Both the position numbers and the translations under genes were made by a program. The notes beneath the pieces are model-generated. The model did no database searches, was not told the DNA's origin, and saw nothing but the letters and a program-made list of their open reading frames with translations. From Martinezella tropici (GTDB lineage Bacteria > Pseudomonadota > Alphaproteobacteria > Rhizobiales > Rhizobiaceae), in contig JUHI01000005.1 in NCBI GenBank assembly GCA_000799755.1, forward strand, positions 310,001-374,000: 64,000 bases of DNA, read 5' to 3'. Positions 52,147-61,349 of the stretch are shown here, piece after piece (position 1 is the first letter of the stretch; the number at the start of each line of letters is the position of its first letter).

Positions 52147-53754
52147 TTAGCTCTTCTGCTCTTCGAAGGCGAGGCTGCCGGCACCGAGATCCATCTGGAA
52201 AGCCGGCAGAGGCTGCCACTTGATGCCTTTGCGAATACCGAAGAAGACGGCGTTCTGATGCAGGACCGTCTCGCCCGGATCTTCCCATTCGATCAGATGC
52301 AGCATGTCGCGGAAAATCTTGGCGCGATCGGCCGGATCGACGGCCTTCTCCATCTTGGCGCCGAGCGCATCGAAATCGGCATTCTGCCAGATCTTGAACG
52401 AGGTGAGCGAGCCGGCCGCACTGAACTGCGTGAAGAAGGAAATGTAAGGATCAGGGATCTGCCCGGTGCTCGACCAGTTTCCGGTCGCGCGGGTTGGCGA
52501 GTTGTCGAACAGCTTGCCAGCTTCGACGAACTTCATCTTGGCGTTGACGCCGATCGCCTGCCACATGGCTACGACGGCCTGCGTGACCGGGTTTTCCGCC
52601 GTGTAATAATTGTTCTGCGAGCGGACTTCGATCTCCTCGCCATTATAGCCGGCATCCTTCAGGAGTTGCGTCGCCCGATCGGGATCATATTGATAAGCCG
52701 GGTAATCCTTGAGATAAATGGGGCCGTAGAGCTCGAACTGCAGCCCGTTCGGCACTCTCGTGCGACCGTTCCAGATCGTATCGACGATCGCCTGGCGATC
52801 GATGGCGAGGATCAGCGCCTGGCGGACGCGCGGGTCCTTGAGCGCCGGATTGTTCTTGTCGAAGAACAGAATGCGGTTGTTCGGGACCGGCCCGCCGACA
52901 ATCGCATGATCCGTGCTGGCACTGACGACGGAAAGCTGATCCGGCGGCAGGTCCGTTGCAATATCGTAGTCGCCGGCCAAGAGGCCTGCAATCCGCGAGG
53001 AAACCTCGGGTACGATGCGCAGGGTTACCCGTTTGGCGGCCGGCTTGCCGCGATAGGCCTGATCGTGGGCGGCCAGAACCACGCTCTCGTTGGCCGTATA
53101 GCTTTCAACCTTATAAGGACCGGCGCCGACCGGCTTCTGACGCCAGGTCGTCCAGTTGCCGCCGTTCTTCTGCCAGGCATCCTTGCTGATGACGACGGCC
53201 GCGTAGGATGCGAGGCGCTGCAGGAAGATCGGATCCTGAAACTTGGTGACGAACCGGACCGTCATCGGATCGACTACTTCGACGTGGTCGAGGCTGGTGA
53301 AGTTGGTGCGATAGGTAGGGTAGCCCGGCGCATCCTTGTTCAGGAGCCGCTCCGGCCCGAAGGAGAAAGCGACGTCCTCGGCCGTCATCTCGCGGCCGTC
53401 GTGGAAGATCACGCCAGGGCGCAGCTTCATTTCGAGCACGGTCGGCGAAATCCATGTCCACGAGGTGGCGAGATTGGGCTTCACCGAGAAGTCGCCGCGC
53501 ATGTCGAGCGCAAGCACCGTCTCGTGGATGGAATAGTTGTTGCGGAAGGCGACGTTGCTGGCGGCGTCGACAGGTTCCTGCGAGACCGGATTCTGCTGCA
53601 CCGCGATGCGAAGCTCCGGCCTCTTGTCGCCATTGTCATCGGCGGCTGCGGACAACGCCGGGACAAAGGCGGAGAGGCCGGCTGCCGCTCCCATGAGAAG
53701 GGTCGTGCGGCGGGTAACTGGGCTGTTGAAGCCGCTGAGCAGATATTCGGACAT
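52147..53754 (-). CDS. peptide/opine-type ABC transporter substrate-binding protein (family 5)
   Basis: 535-residue periplasmic binding protein of the DppA/OppA/AccA family. The N-terminus has a twin-arginine-like signal (VTRRTTLLMGAAAGLSAFVP ending near SAAAD), which would be unusual but not rare in rhizobia. Family 5 features: PVSQEPVDAASNVAFRNNYS, FHDGREMTAEDVAFSF, and APGYPTYRTNFTSLDHVEVV. ATG 53754 follows AGGAAAGTTTGCCG. A LacI-type operator lies 25-44 nt upstream. The ligand is probably a phosphodiester, judged from the last operon gene. Confidence 0.92.
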   Translation of the reverse strand: MSEYLLSGFNSPVTRRTTLLMGAAAGLSAFVPALSAAADDNGDKRPELRIAVQQNPVSQEPVDAASNVAFRNNYSIHETVLALDMRGDFSVKPNLATSWTWISPTVLEMKLRPGVIFHDGREMTAEDVAFSFGPERLLNKDAPGYPTYRTNFTSLDHVEVVDPMTVRFVTKFQDPIFLQRLASYAAVVISKDAWQKNGGNWTTWRQKPVGAGPYKVESYTANESVVLAAHDQAYRGKPAAKRVTLRIVPEVSSRIAGLLAGDYDIATDLPPDQLSVVSASTDHAIVGGPVPNNRILFFDKNNPALKDPRVRQALILAIDRQAIVDTIWNGRTRVPNGLQFELYGPIYLKDYPAYQYDPDRATQLLKDAGYNGEEIEVRSQNNYYTAENPVTQAVVAMWQAIGVNAKMKFVEAGKLFDNSPTRATGNWSSTGQIPDPYISFFTQFSAAGSLTSFKIWQNADFDALGAKMEKAVDPADRAKIFRDMLHLIEWEDPGETVLHQNAVFFGIRKGIKWQPLPAFQMDLGAGSLAFEEQKS

Positions 53755-53778
53755 CGGCAAACTTTCCTGTTAGAGCTT

Positions 53779-53798
53779 TTGCACAAACGTTTGCGCAA
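53779..53798. promoter_or_regulatory. LacI-family operator before the binding-protein gene
   Basis: TTGCACAAACGTTTGCGCAA: a 20-bp palindrome with central ACGT and one mismatched pair, between the lacI-family gene and the transporter operon. Probable repressor site for the operon. Confidence 0.75.
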
Positions 53799-53835
53799 GC
53801 AAAATATGACCACTTGCGCTCAGAACTATCATTTC

Positions 53836-54882
53836 TTACGCAAGGGAGAGTGGCCGCAAGCTAGGCGAGCTCGATGACGCACGTATGACAAGTTCGGGGT
53901 GGACGAAACGCACCGGACGCATTGCAACGCGAGCGTCCATAGGGAGATTCGAAAGTTCAACCAGGAGGTCGAGCGAAGCCTCGCAAAGCGCATCCGTTGG
54001 CTGGGCAATGGTCGTCAACGGCGGTGCCCAATAGGCAGTGTCCGGCACATTGTCATAGCCGACGACGGAAATGTCGCCGGGGATCTGCAGGCCGAGATCG
54101 CGCAGGAATGCAACGACCTCGATCGCAAGCCCATCGCTGCCGCAGATGAGCGCCGTTGGGCGCCCGGGCGACGCTAGCAGATTTTTAAAGAGCTCGCGGT
54201 CATGCCCGTCCTTCTCGAAAGAGATGACGCCGCCGGCGATGGAGCCACCGCTCCTTCCAACCACCTCTTCAAAGATCGACAGCCGATCGCGAAGCGCACT
54301 GCGGCTGATGCGATAGACGAAGGAGATGCGGCGATGCCCGAGCCCCTTCAGGTGCTCAAAGAGAAGATCCATGCCACGGCGATCATCCGTCAGCACCGCC
54401 GGAAGCGGTCCCATCAACCCGGCGCCGAGCGTCACATGCGCCTTGCCCATGCGGTCAAGGTGATCGCAGAGCGCCTGCTGACCCGGGAGATCGCTGACCA
54501 TAATCACGCCGTCGAAGAAATCCTGCTGGAACAGCTGCAGTTGCCCTGCGATTTCGCCGGCCTCCGACTTGGCCTGCGCCACCAGCAACTCAACGTCCCG
54601 GCGCTGTGCTGCGGCCTGGAGGCGGCTTGTCAAATGCGGCTGATAGTGGCCGGACAGGCTGTTGACGATCGCTCCGAAAACACCGGTCCTGTGCGTCCTC
54701 AGCGATGTTGCCAGACGGTTGACGACATAGCCGACGCTGCTTGCCGTTGCCCTGACGCGCTCCTGTGTCTCCAGGCTGATGCGGCTGTCGGCCTGGCCGT
54801 TCAGGACGCGCGAAACCGTGGTCGCGGACACGCCAGCCAGTCGGGCGACTTCCAGAATGCCGATTCTCTTTGGTGCTTTCAT
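53836..54882 (-). CDS. LacI family transcriptional regulator
   Basis: 348 residues. Headpiece ILEVARLAGVSATTVSRVLN near the N-terminus, hinge helix RLATSLRTHRT, then a full periplasmic-binding-like effector domain (VIMVSDLPGQ, RRISFVYRISRS, ALICGSDGLAIEVVAFLRD, VVGYDNVPDTAYWAPPLTTI). ATG 54882 gives the usual short lead to the headpiece; ATG 54909 and TTG 54951 are also in frame. Directly upstream of the ABC operon it probably represses, with its operator in the gap. Confidence 0.92.
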   Translation of the reverse strand: MKAPKRIGILEVARLAGVSATTVSRVLNGQADSRISLETQERVRATASSVGYVVNRLATSLRTHRTGVFGAIVNSLSGHYQPHLTSRLQAAAQRRDVELLVAQAKSEAGEIAGQLQLFQQDFFDGVIMVSDLPGQQALCDHLDRMGKAHVTLGAGLMGPLPAVLTDDRRGMDLLFEHLKGLGHRRISFVYRISRSALRDRLSIFEEVVGRSGGSIAGGVISFEKDGHDRELFKNLLASPGRPTALICGSDGLAIEVVAFLRDLGLQIPGDISVVGYDNVPDTAYWAPPLTTIAQPTDALCEASLDLLVELSNLPMDARVAMRPVRFVHPELVIRASSSSPSLRPLSLA

Positions 54883-55309
54883 ACGGTCTGCCGAAACTTG
54901 TCGCGCCATGCCCGCGCCGAGGGTTCCAAACTCTTGCCTTACTTGCTTCAAGACGCAAGTTCACATCCCTGTTTCGGGGATATTTTCAGAGACAACCGTG
55001 AACATGAAGGCAAAGTGGCACGCAAGCATCTGTCTGCAACTTGGCGAAATTCGGTCTCAAAAATGGACGCAGACAACAACAAGCGAAATGTCGCAGGATC
55101 AACCGGCAATGGAAACTAAAGCTCAGGCGCTTGCCGAGCTTTCCCCGCGATATTTAAACCACAGTTCCATATGCGACGGCATTTTGTTTTGTACATACCC
55201 ATGACGAAGCCGCGAAATTTAGCCTTCAAAAAGCTGCAGCAACGATCGACAACGAAGCGTCCAGGCTTGTTTAAGCTCATCGAAATCCAACTTTTTTGAG
55301 GACCTTCCC
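54883..55309. other. divergent control region between lacI and the histidine-phosphatase gene
   Basis: About 430 nt with no supported gene. It contains an ACTTGC-N8-GCAAGT dyad (54941-54960), which could be an autoregulatory site for the LacI protein, and a hairpin AAGCTC-A-GGC / GCC-GAGCTT (55119-55141). Confidence 0.4.
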
Positions 55310-55855
55310 ATGACGCCACGTAAGATCATGATTATTCGTCACGCCGAACGTCCGATGGACGGCGGCAAGGATCAAGGCGTCCGGCCGGATGGTTCGCCAA
55401 GCGCTAACTCTCTGACCGTCAGGGGATGGCAGCGGGCCGGAGCCCTGGTTCGGCTATTCTGCCCGCTTGCGGGCGCCGGCAAACAAAGTCCCATCGAACA
55501 GCCAACGTCCCTCTTTGCAGCCCATCCCGACGACAAGCATCACAGCCATCGTACCCGATCGACCCTTCAGCCGCTGGCCGACCTTGCCGGCCTCACCGTC
55601 AATATCGATCATGCGCGCGGCGAAGAGGCGGCGCTCGCCGAAGCAGTCCTGCATCAGGACGGCGTCGTGCTCATCGCCTGGGAGCACAATGCAATTCATG
55701 AGATCGTCACGGCCATGACGCAAAGTGCGATCGAGGTGCCCGGCTGGCCTGACGATCGGTTCGACATGATTTTCATACTCACCGCAGATCGCGCCTGGCG
55801 TCTTGTTCAAGTGCCGCAGCAGCTGCTGGCAGGTGACCAGGCCAGCATTTTCTAG
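55310..55855 (+). CDS. histidine phosphatase family protein
   Basis: 181 residues. The phosphoglycerate-mutase-like RHG motif appears as MIIRHAERP; a second active-site histidine lies in LIAWEHNAIHEIV. It is short and lacks the SixA or PhoE surroundings I know. ATG 55310 follows GAGGACCTTCCC. First of three same-strand genes with a DUF2278 protein and a PLD-like protein, 23 nt before the next gene. Substrate unknown. Confidence 0.85.
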   Translation: MTPRKIMIIRHAERPMDGGKDQGVRPDGSPSANSLTVRGWQRAGALVRLFCPLAGAGKQSPIEQPTSLFAAHPDDKHHSHRTRSTLQPLADLAGLTVNIDHARGEEAALAEAVLHQDGVVLIAWEHNAIHEIVTAMTQSAIEVPGWPDDRFDMIFILTADRAWRLVQVPQQLLAGDQASIF

Positions 55856-55878
55856 CCCCCAATCAAAGGTTCCTTCTC

Positions 55879-56553
55879 ATGACACGTGAACGTCGCAAGC
55901 CCAAAGACGCCAAGCGCACCTACGGAGTCCTCGTCGGTAAGGTCGCCGATGGAACCATGAAACCGTCAGGCTCCTCGCCGCATTATGAGATCTGGGTCAA
56001 GGCAGGCGATGCGGACTTCCGGATTGCCGTCAACGTCCAGTCCGTCGATGGCAGCGAAGTGCTCGTACACTACGACCCCGACTTCAAGGACAATAGCGGC
56101 CACGATATTGCCAGCCTTGCGCAAGGTCCGTCGGGCTTCAAGGCGCTGCAGACGGGACCGGATGGCGAGGGTCTCGACTATATTCGCGATACGCTCTTCC
56201 CGATTGCCGACATGGAGGCCATTCCCGCAGACGGGACACAATTGTCGCTCGCCAACATGCTGGATGGGCAGATCGAGCGTGCGAAGGCCGATGCAAGCGC
56301 CGCCATCGTCGCCTTCGGTGAATATTTTCAGGATCAGGGAAGCGACGAAACCTTCCAGTTCAGCCCAGAACGCGGCGTCCACGACACTCACTTCATGCAG
56401 GGCAATTCCGGCAGTTTTGCCGACGACAACCGCGTCCATGGCGATGGCGGGCTGTTCATCCGATTTGCCGGCGGGGAGACCATAGCCTTGTTCGTGCGCT
56501 TCAGCGTTCAGGCGCTGAAGACCGACGATCAGACCGGTGCTCCACTGAACTGA
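55879..56553 (+). CDS. DUF2278 (YukJ) family protein
   Basis: 224 residues matching the YukJ/DUF2278 layout: YGVLVGKVADG at the start, HYEIWVKAGDADFRIAVNVQ, LDYIRDTLFPIADMEAIP, then AFGEYFQ, FQFSPERGVHDTHFMQGNSG and DGGLFIRFAGG. The middle GVHDxHxxQGN block is the family hallmark. The function has never been clear. It is flanked by phosphatase and PLD-type genes. Confidence 0.87.
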   Translation: MTRERRKPKDAKRTYGVLVGKVADGTMKPSGSSPHYEIWVKAGDADFRIAVNVQSVDGSEVLVHYDPDFKDNSGHDIASLAQGPSGFKALQTGPDGEGLDYIRDTLFPIADMEAIPADGTQLSLANMLDGQIERAKADASAAIVAFGEYFQDQGSDETFQFSPERGVHDTHFMQGNSGSFADDNRVHGDGGLFIRFAGGETIALFVRFSVQALKTDDQTGAPLN

Positions 56554-56656
56554 CGCGCACCAAGGGCCGAAGCCCGCGGCGCTTCGGAGTACAGCCACAG
56601 CGCCTACATTCGACAGCAATTATGGGAAGAGAAGCAATCATCCAGGGAGAGGTCCA

Positions 56657-58390
56657 ATGAACATAAGCCTGATCGTGCATCCCGGTGTCGATAGTGCCCT
56701 TATTGCCTGGCGCAGCGACTTCATCGACCAATGCCGCGGTTTTGCCTTGCGGCGAAAGATCAAGCGCGCAGCTGGAAGCCCGCAAAGCCCGAACACGGTC
56801 TCCGATGTCGATGCCGATGGCTTTCATGAGGAGATCGTCGCCAGCTGGGTCGGCTTCGCCGATGGGCCGGCCGTCGAGGAAGGCACGCGCAAGCCGACGA
56901 CGGAATGGCCGATCCAGAAATATCTCTGGTCCGATTTCGCCGTCAATCCGGGTGATGTCGTCGCCTACCGGGTCTCCGCCATGGTCGGGCCTGAGACGGC
57001 ACTGCAGGAATCGGCCGACCACGCCTCGGACTGGAGCGATGCCATGCAGATCGGGGCAGAGACCAGCGGCCATGTCAGCTGCTATTTCAACCGAGGCATC
57101 GTCGCCAGCCAATGGCTTGCGCGCGCACTGCCTGAAGAAGCTCCCACCACCAAGCTCAAGAAAGCGATCGCCAACCCGGAAGACCCGATCCGCCGATTTC
57201 TTGCGGGACCGATCCGCGACAAGCTGGTATCGCTCCTGGGCGCCGCACAGTCGAATGGCGGCCATATCTATGCCGCCCTGTTCGAGCTGGATGACCCGGA
57301 ACTGATCCCTCTGCTGCAGGGCTTCAAGAAACGTGCCCATGTCGTGCTCGGCAATGGCAGCGTGAAGAAAAAGGGCGAGGACGAAAACGAGGAAGCGCGA
57401 TCCGAGCTTTCAGGCTGCGATGTCAAGGATCGCATGAGCGCGCCGCGGGCACTGGCGCACAATAAATTCCTGGTCATCTGCGACGCGGACAAATCACCCC
57501 AGGCGGTGTGGACCGGCAGCACGAATTGGACGATGACCGGTCTTTGCACCCAGGCCAATAATGCGCTTCTGATCGACAATCCGGCGGTGGCCGAATTCTA
57601 CCTCGACCAGTGGAAGACGCTGGCCTCCGATGGCAATGATTCTCCACCCGCTCTCTACCAAAGCAATGCCGAACCCAGAACGACGCCCAAGGCTCCGAAT
57701 ACGACGGTCTGGTTCACGCCCATGCATGAGGGGCTCGATCTCGAACAGGCGGGTGAGCTGATCCGCAGCGCCCAGCAGGGCATTCTGTTTGCCATGTTCA
57801 ATCCCGGCCCGCGCGGCACGCTTCTCAACGACATCATCGAGCTTGCGTCTCCGTCTAGCCCGTCGTTCAAACCCGATCTCTACATCCAGGGCGTCGTCAA
57901 CCAGAACCCCGGCACAACAAAGAATCCGGTCGTGCTGTTCAACAGAGGCGAGCGTATCGACGCCAACGCCGATGTCGTCCTGCCAGCCGCAATCCCCGGC
58001 CGTTTTGCCTATTGGCAGAAGGAAGTTCTGAAGCTGCCGACCGCCCACGCCATGGTTCACAGCAAGGTGGTCATCGTCGATCCGTTCGGCCCCAATCCCG
58101 TCGTCATGACCGGCTCCCACAATATGGGGCCGAAGGCGAGCGGCGTGAACGACGAGAACCTGGTGATCATCACCGGCAATGGCGATCTTGCCAGCCAATA
58201 TGCCGGCAAAATCATGGAAATCTATGCCCAGTATCGCTGGCGACAATCAGTTCAAAAGCAGGGTGGCGCGCCGAAGTGGACGGGGCTTGCCAACGACGAC
58301 AGCTGGCAGATCAAATCGCCGGACCAGCCCTATGACAAGCGCCGCATACGCGAGCTTGACTTCTGGTTTGGCAAAAATGACAACACCTGA
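56657..58390 (+). CDS. phospholipase D-like domain protein with two HKD motifs
   Basis: 577 residues. An N-terminal ~190-residue part of unknown fold is followed by two PLD halves. Motif 1 is AHNKFLVICDAD (H268, K270; Cys275 occupies the usual HxKx4D aspartate position, with Asp276 next to it), followed by GSTNWT. Motif 2 is HSKVVIVDPFGPNPVVMTGS (H468, K470, D475), canonical. PLD-family enzymes cut phosphodiesters in lipids or nucleic acids. No signal peptide is seen, so it is probably cytoplasmic or exported by a special route. Third gene of the phosphatase/YukJ/PLD set, 104 nt after the YukJ gene. Confidence 0.88.
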   Translation: MNISLIVHPGVDSALIAWRSDFIDQCRGFALRRKIKRAAGSPQSPNTVSDVDADGFHEEIVASWVGFADGPAVEEGTRKPTTEWPIQKYLWSDFAVNPGDVVAYRVSAMVGPETALQESADHASDWSDAMQIGAETSGHVSCYFNRGIVASQWLARALPEEAPTTKLKKAIANPEDPIRRFLAGPIRDKLVSLLGAAQSNGGHIYAALFELDDPELIPLLQGFKKRAHVVLGNGSVKKKGEDENEEARSELSGCDVKDRMSAPRALAHNKFLVICDADKSPQAVWTGSTNWTMTGLCTQANNALLIDNPAVAEFYLDQWKTLASDGNDSPPALYQSNAEPRTTPKAPNTTVWFTPMHEGLDLEQAGELIRSAQQGILFAMFNPGPRGTLLNDIIELASPSSPSFKPDLYIQGVVNQNPGTTKNPVVLFNRGERIDANADVVLPAAIPGRFAYWQKEVLKLPTAHAMVHSKVVIVDPFGPNPVVMTGSHNMGPKASGVNDENLVIITGNGDLASQYAGKIMEIYAQYRWRQSVQKQGGAPKWTGLANDDSWQIKSPDQPYDKRRIRELDFWFGKNDNT

Positions 58391-58542
58391 CATCTGTCAG
58401 GCATCGATCCGGGATCGCAGCCGATATCTTCGAATGATCAGGCAGCGATTCCCCTTGCCGGCATAGTTCGACCTGGTCGAGCATTTGTAATGCCGACGCA
58501 ATCTTCGACTTCTAGTGGCTTTGCAACAATCTGGATTCCCAA

Positions 58543-58914
58543 ATGTTGCTCCGCTACTCTGTTCCCGTGCTTGTTTTTATCGGCGCCTTGGCGCTTACGG
58601 GGTGGGCTTTCATCATCGTCGAAAACCATAAAGCCCGCCCGAATGAGATGGGCGCGTCAAATCACGGGCCGCTTTCCGGCATGCTTCACCTCATGTCCGA
58701 ACGGCAGGCGGCCACGTGGCACAGGGTTGCCAGCAATGCCGTATCGGCCGCTTCCGGCAGCGAGGTTCGTAGAGCTCCATCCGATGATGATGGCGACGCG
58801 CGCCCGACGCCGGGCTATTTCGAACGCGCCCGGATGCTTTTATTCCTTCTGCGTTCGCGCCATTGGCGAAAATTGGCTCATCACGAGACTCCGCAAGCCG
58901 AGCACGGAACATGA
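58543..58914 (+). CDS. hypothetical membrane-anchored protein
   Basis: 123 residues with an N-terminal hydrophobic helix (YSVPVLVFIGALALTGWAFI) and a hydrophilic rest. No known domain. GGAT lies 6 nt upstream of the ATG. Located 53 nt before the response-regulator gene and overlapping a spurious upstream extension of that frame; it may belong to the same operon as the two-component pair. Confidence 0.5.
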   Translation: MLLRYSVPVLVFIGALALTGWAFIIVENHKARPNEMGASNHGPLSGMLHLMSERQAATWHRVASNAVSAASGSEVRRAPSDDDGDARPTPGYFERARMLLFLLRSRHWRKLAHHETPQAEHGT

Positions 58915-58966
58915 GCGATCCCGCCGCTCTTACTGGTGTGGCGAGAACCGAGGAGTAGAGAAGTAT

Positions 58967-59641
58967 ATGCGCATTCTTTTGGTCGAGGACGAACTGGAAA
59001 TGGCATCGGTGCTCAAGACCGCATTGAGACGTCAGGATGTCGTGGTCGACCATGCCGCTAATCTCGCCGATGCAGAAGCCATGGTGCGGTTCGGCGCCTA
59101 TGACGCCATCGTCCTCGACAGACGTCTTCCCGATGGCGAGGGACTGACGCTGATTCCGCGGTTGCGGGCGCTCAACGTCGAGGCCCCGGTGATTGCCCTG
59201 ACCGCCATGAGCGACCTGCGCGAACGCATTGCCGGGCTCGACGCCGGCGCCGACGACTATATGGGCAAACCGTTCGCCACCGAGGAGTTGGTCGCCCGGC
59301 TGAAGGCCCTCCACAGACGTCCCTACATCATGCGGGCCGACCAGACCGTGGTCGGTCGCCTCACTTATGACTTTCGCCACCGCGAGGCGCTGATCGACAG
59401 TCAAGCCCTGGACCTGCCGCGTCGCGAACGTCTGGTGCTCGAGACCCTGATCCGCAGGCCTGGGCGCACCGTGATGCGAGGGATGCTGGAGGAAGCCGTC
59501 TATGCTCTCGACGACGAGATCGGCTCCAATGCCCTCGACGCTCATATTTCACGCCTGCGCCGCAAGTTGGACGATCTTTCAGCCGGCGTCGAGATCCGTG
59601 CCGTGCGCAATCTCGGCTATCTGCTGCGGGCGATTCCATGA
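58967..59641 (+). CDS. OmpR-family response regulator
   Basis: 224 residues: receiver (MRILLVEDELEMASVLKTAL, phospho-acceptor Asp in IVLDRRLPDGEG, K in GKPFATEEL) and winged-helix effector domain (LDLPRRERLVLETLIRRPGR, ALDAHISRLRRKL). ATG 58967 follows GAGGAGTAGAGAAGTAT; the frame extends upstream but only as noise. Overlaps the kinase gene by four bases. Resembles the QseB/TctD branch. Confidence 0.93.
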   Translation: MRILLVEDELEMASVLKTALRRQDVVVDHAANLADAEAMVRFGAYDAIVLDRRLPDGEGLTLIPRLRALNVEAPVIALTAMSDLRERIAGLDAGADDYMGKPFATEELVARLKALHRRPYIMRADQTVVGRLTYDFRHREALIDSQALDLPRRERLVLETLIRRPGRTVMRGMLEEAVYALDDEIGSNALDAHISRLRRKLDDLSAGVEIRAVRNLGYLLRAIP

Positions 59642-61098
59642 CGCTGGCGCGCGCCCGCTCCCTGCAATGGATTCTCGTGCGGCGGCTGGTTCTGCTCCAG
59701 GCGGCCATGCTCGTCTTCTTCATCATCCTGTCGATTGTGGTGTTGTCCGTGATCCAGCCGACGCTCACAGTCGACAACGAAGCCGCCGCGGCCGCAATCG
59801 CAGGTGCGATCGATCGCGACAAGGACGGCAGGCTGATCATCGACGATAGCAGCGAGCTTGCGCGGTTTCGCGCGGAGCATCCCAAGGTTTGGTACATCAT
59901 TCACGACATGACGGGTCAGAGCCTGCGCGTCGGCGTCGTTCCGCCCGATTACGACCGCGATCTCGGAAACCTCCTTACAGCGGTCGATCATGCAAGCATC
60001 GGCTTTGCCGGCAAGCGTGATGGGCAGGAAATGCGCCCTGAGGCCCTCGTTCAGCGGGTCGACACCAAGGCGGGGCCTGTCCAGGTCGTTACCTCGACGT
60101 TCTATTCGCGAGCCGACGCGGAAAGCTTCGGCATCAGCATCTCGGCCACCGTCGATATGGCCCGCACACCCGATGGCAGCGCCGACTGGCCACGGGTGCT
60201 GCCGGGTTTGCTCTTCTCGGTTGCGATCGTTCTTCTGCCGATCATTCTCGCCATGGGCATGGCGACGCTTGTGACGACGCCGTTCGTGGTTCGTCGCGCC
60301 TTGTCGGGCCTGATCGGTACCGCCGATCAGGCCGCGCGCATCGACTTCGGAACGCGCGCCATGCAATTGCCAGTGAAGAATGTCCCGCGGGAGGTCGTTC
60401 CCCTGGTCAATGCCTTCAACCAGGCCCTCGCACGCCTCACCCAAGGCTTTGATCGCCACAATCGTTTCCTCACGGATGCGGCACACGAGTTGCGCACTCC
60501 GATTGCCATCCTGCGCACGCGAGCTGAACTGTTGAAGGAGGAACCGGAAAGTCTGCGGTTGCGGCAGGATATCGACCGCCTCTCCCATCTGGCCCAGCAA
60601 TTGCTGGACCGCCAGTTGCTGGATCGCCCTGCGGATCAACGCGAGTTCGTCGACCTGGTCGAGCTCGCCGGTCGCGTCGGGGCCGACTTCGCGCCGCTTG
60701 CGATCGAGGCCGGCTATGATCTCGCCTTCGCCCCCCCAAACGGCAAGGTTGAGGTCGAGGTGAATGCGCTACAGATCGAACAGGCACTTGCCAACATTAT
60801 TCGAAATGCCATCGAACATGGCGGCCGCCGGGGAACCATCACGGTCGCGGTCGACCGGGCTGGGGGCCTGGAAGTGCGCGATGAAGGTCCGGGTATTCCC
60901 CCCGAGGAACGCGATAACGTATTCGAGCCGTTCTACCGGCTGCATCCGCATTCCCGCGGTGCCGGCCTTGGTCTCAACCTTGCTCGGCAGATCGCGCACC
61001 TGCACGGAGGCAGCATCGCGATCGCCAGCGGTCCTTCGGCTGGCGCTCACGTCCGCATTCAACTCCCGATTTACAACCTTAGAGCGCAATCTTCATGA
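59638..61098 (+). CDS. sensor histidine kinase (QseC/TctE type)
   Basis: 486 residues: two membrane helices (about 20-42 and 178-205) around a ~135-residue periplasmic sensor, HAMP-like linker, HisKA with H in DAAHELRTPIAILRT, and an ATPase domain with NIIRNAIEHG, DEGPGIPPEE and GAGLGLNL. Overlaps its partner response-regulator gene (ATGA). Signal unknown. Confidence 0.92.
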   Translation: MTLARARSLQWILVRRLVLLQAAMLVFFIILSIVVLSVIQPTLTVDNEAAAAAIAGAIDRDKDGRLIIDDSSELARFRAEHPKVWYIIHDMTGQSLRVGVVPPDYDRDLGNLLTAVDHASIGFAGKRDGQEMRPEALVQRVDTKAGPVQVVTSTFYSRADAESFGISISATVDMARTPDGSADWPRVLPGLLFSVAIVLLPIILAMGMATLVTTPFVVRRALSGLIGTADQAARIDFGTRAMQLPVKNVPREVVPLVNAFNQALARLTQGFDRHNRFLTDAAHELRTPIAILRTRAELLKEEPESLRLRQDIDRLSHLAQQLLDRQLLDRPADQREFVDLVELAGRVGADFAPLAIEAGYDLAFAPPNGKVEVEVNALQIEQALANIIRNAIEHGGRRGTITVAVDRAGGLEVRDEGPGIPPEERDNVFEPFYRLHPHSRGAGLGLNLARQIAHLHGGSIAIASGPSAGAHVRIQLPIYNLRAQSS

Positions 61099-61349
61099 CA
61101 TTGCTCGACCAGATCGCGCGTCCGCGTTCCTCATACCCCCTTGGGACAGGAGATCTCGCCACCCTCGTGTAGCGTGTGGGGCTGCAAGCCATCCATTCGG
61201 GCAGGTTAAATAAACCTCTGGTAGATGCTATGACTTCCACTACCGGTTCGGATGCCACCCCCGAGCCGGCAATTGCAGCGTCCGGCGAGACTGCATGCCC
61301 TCGCAGTGTCGTCGGACACCCTCGCCAAAAGAGCGCCATTCCGACGGCT

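Noticed and set aside
52108..53877. 589-codon open frame on the + strand opposite the family 5 binding-protein gene
   Set aside because: It is antisense to a gene with clear family features and its protein is rich in Arg, Ala and Gly without motifs; the openness reflects GC bias.
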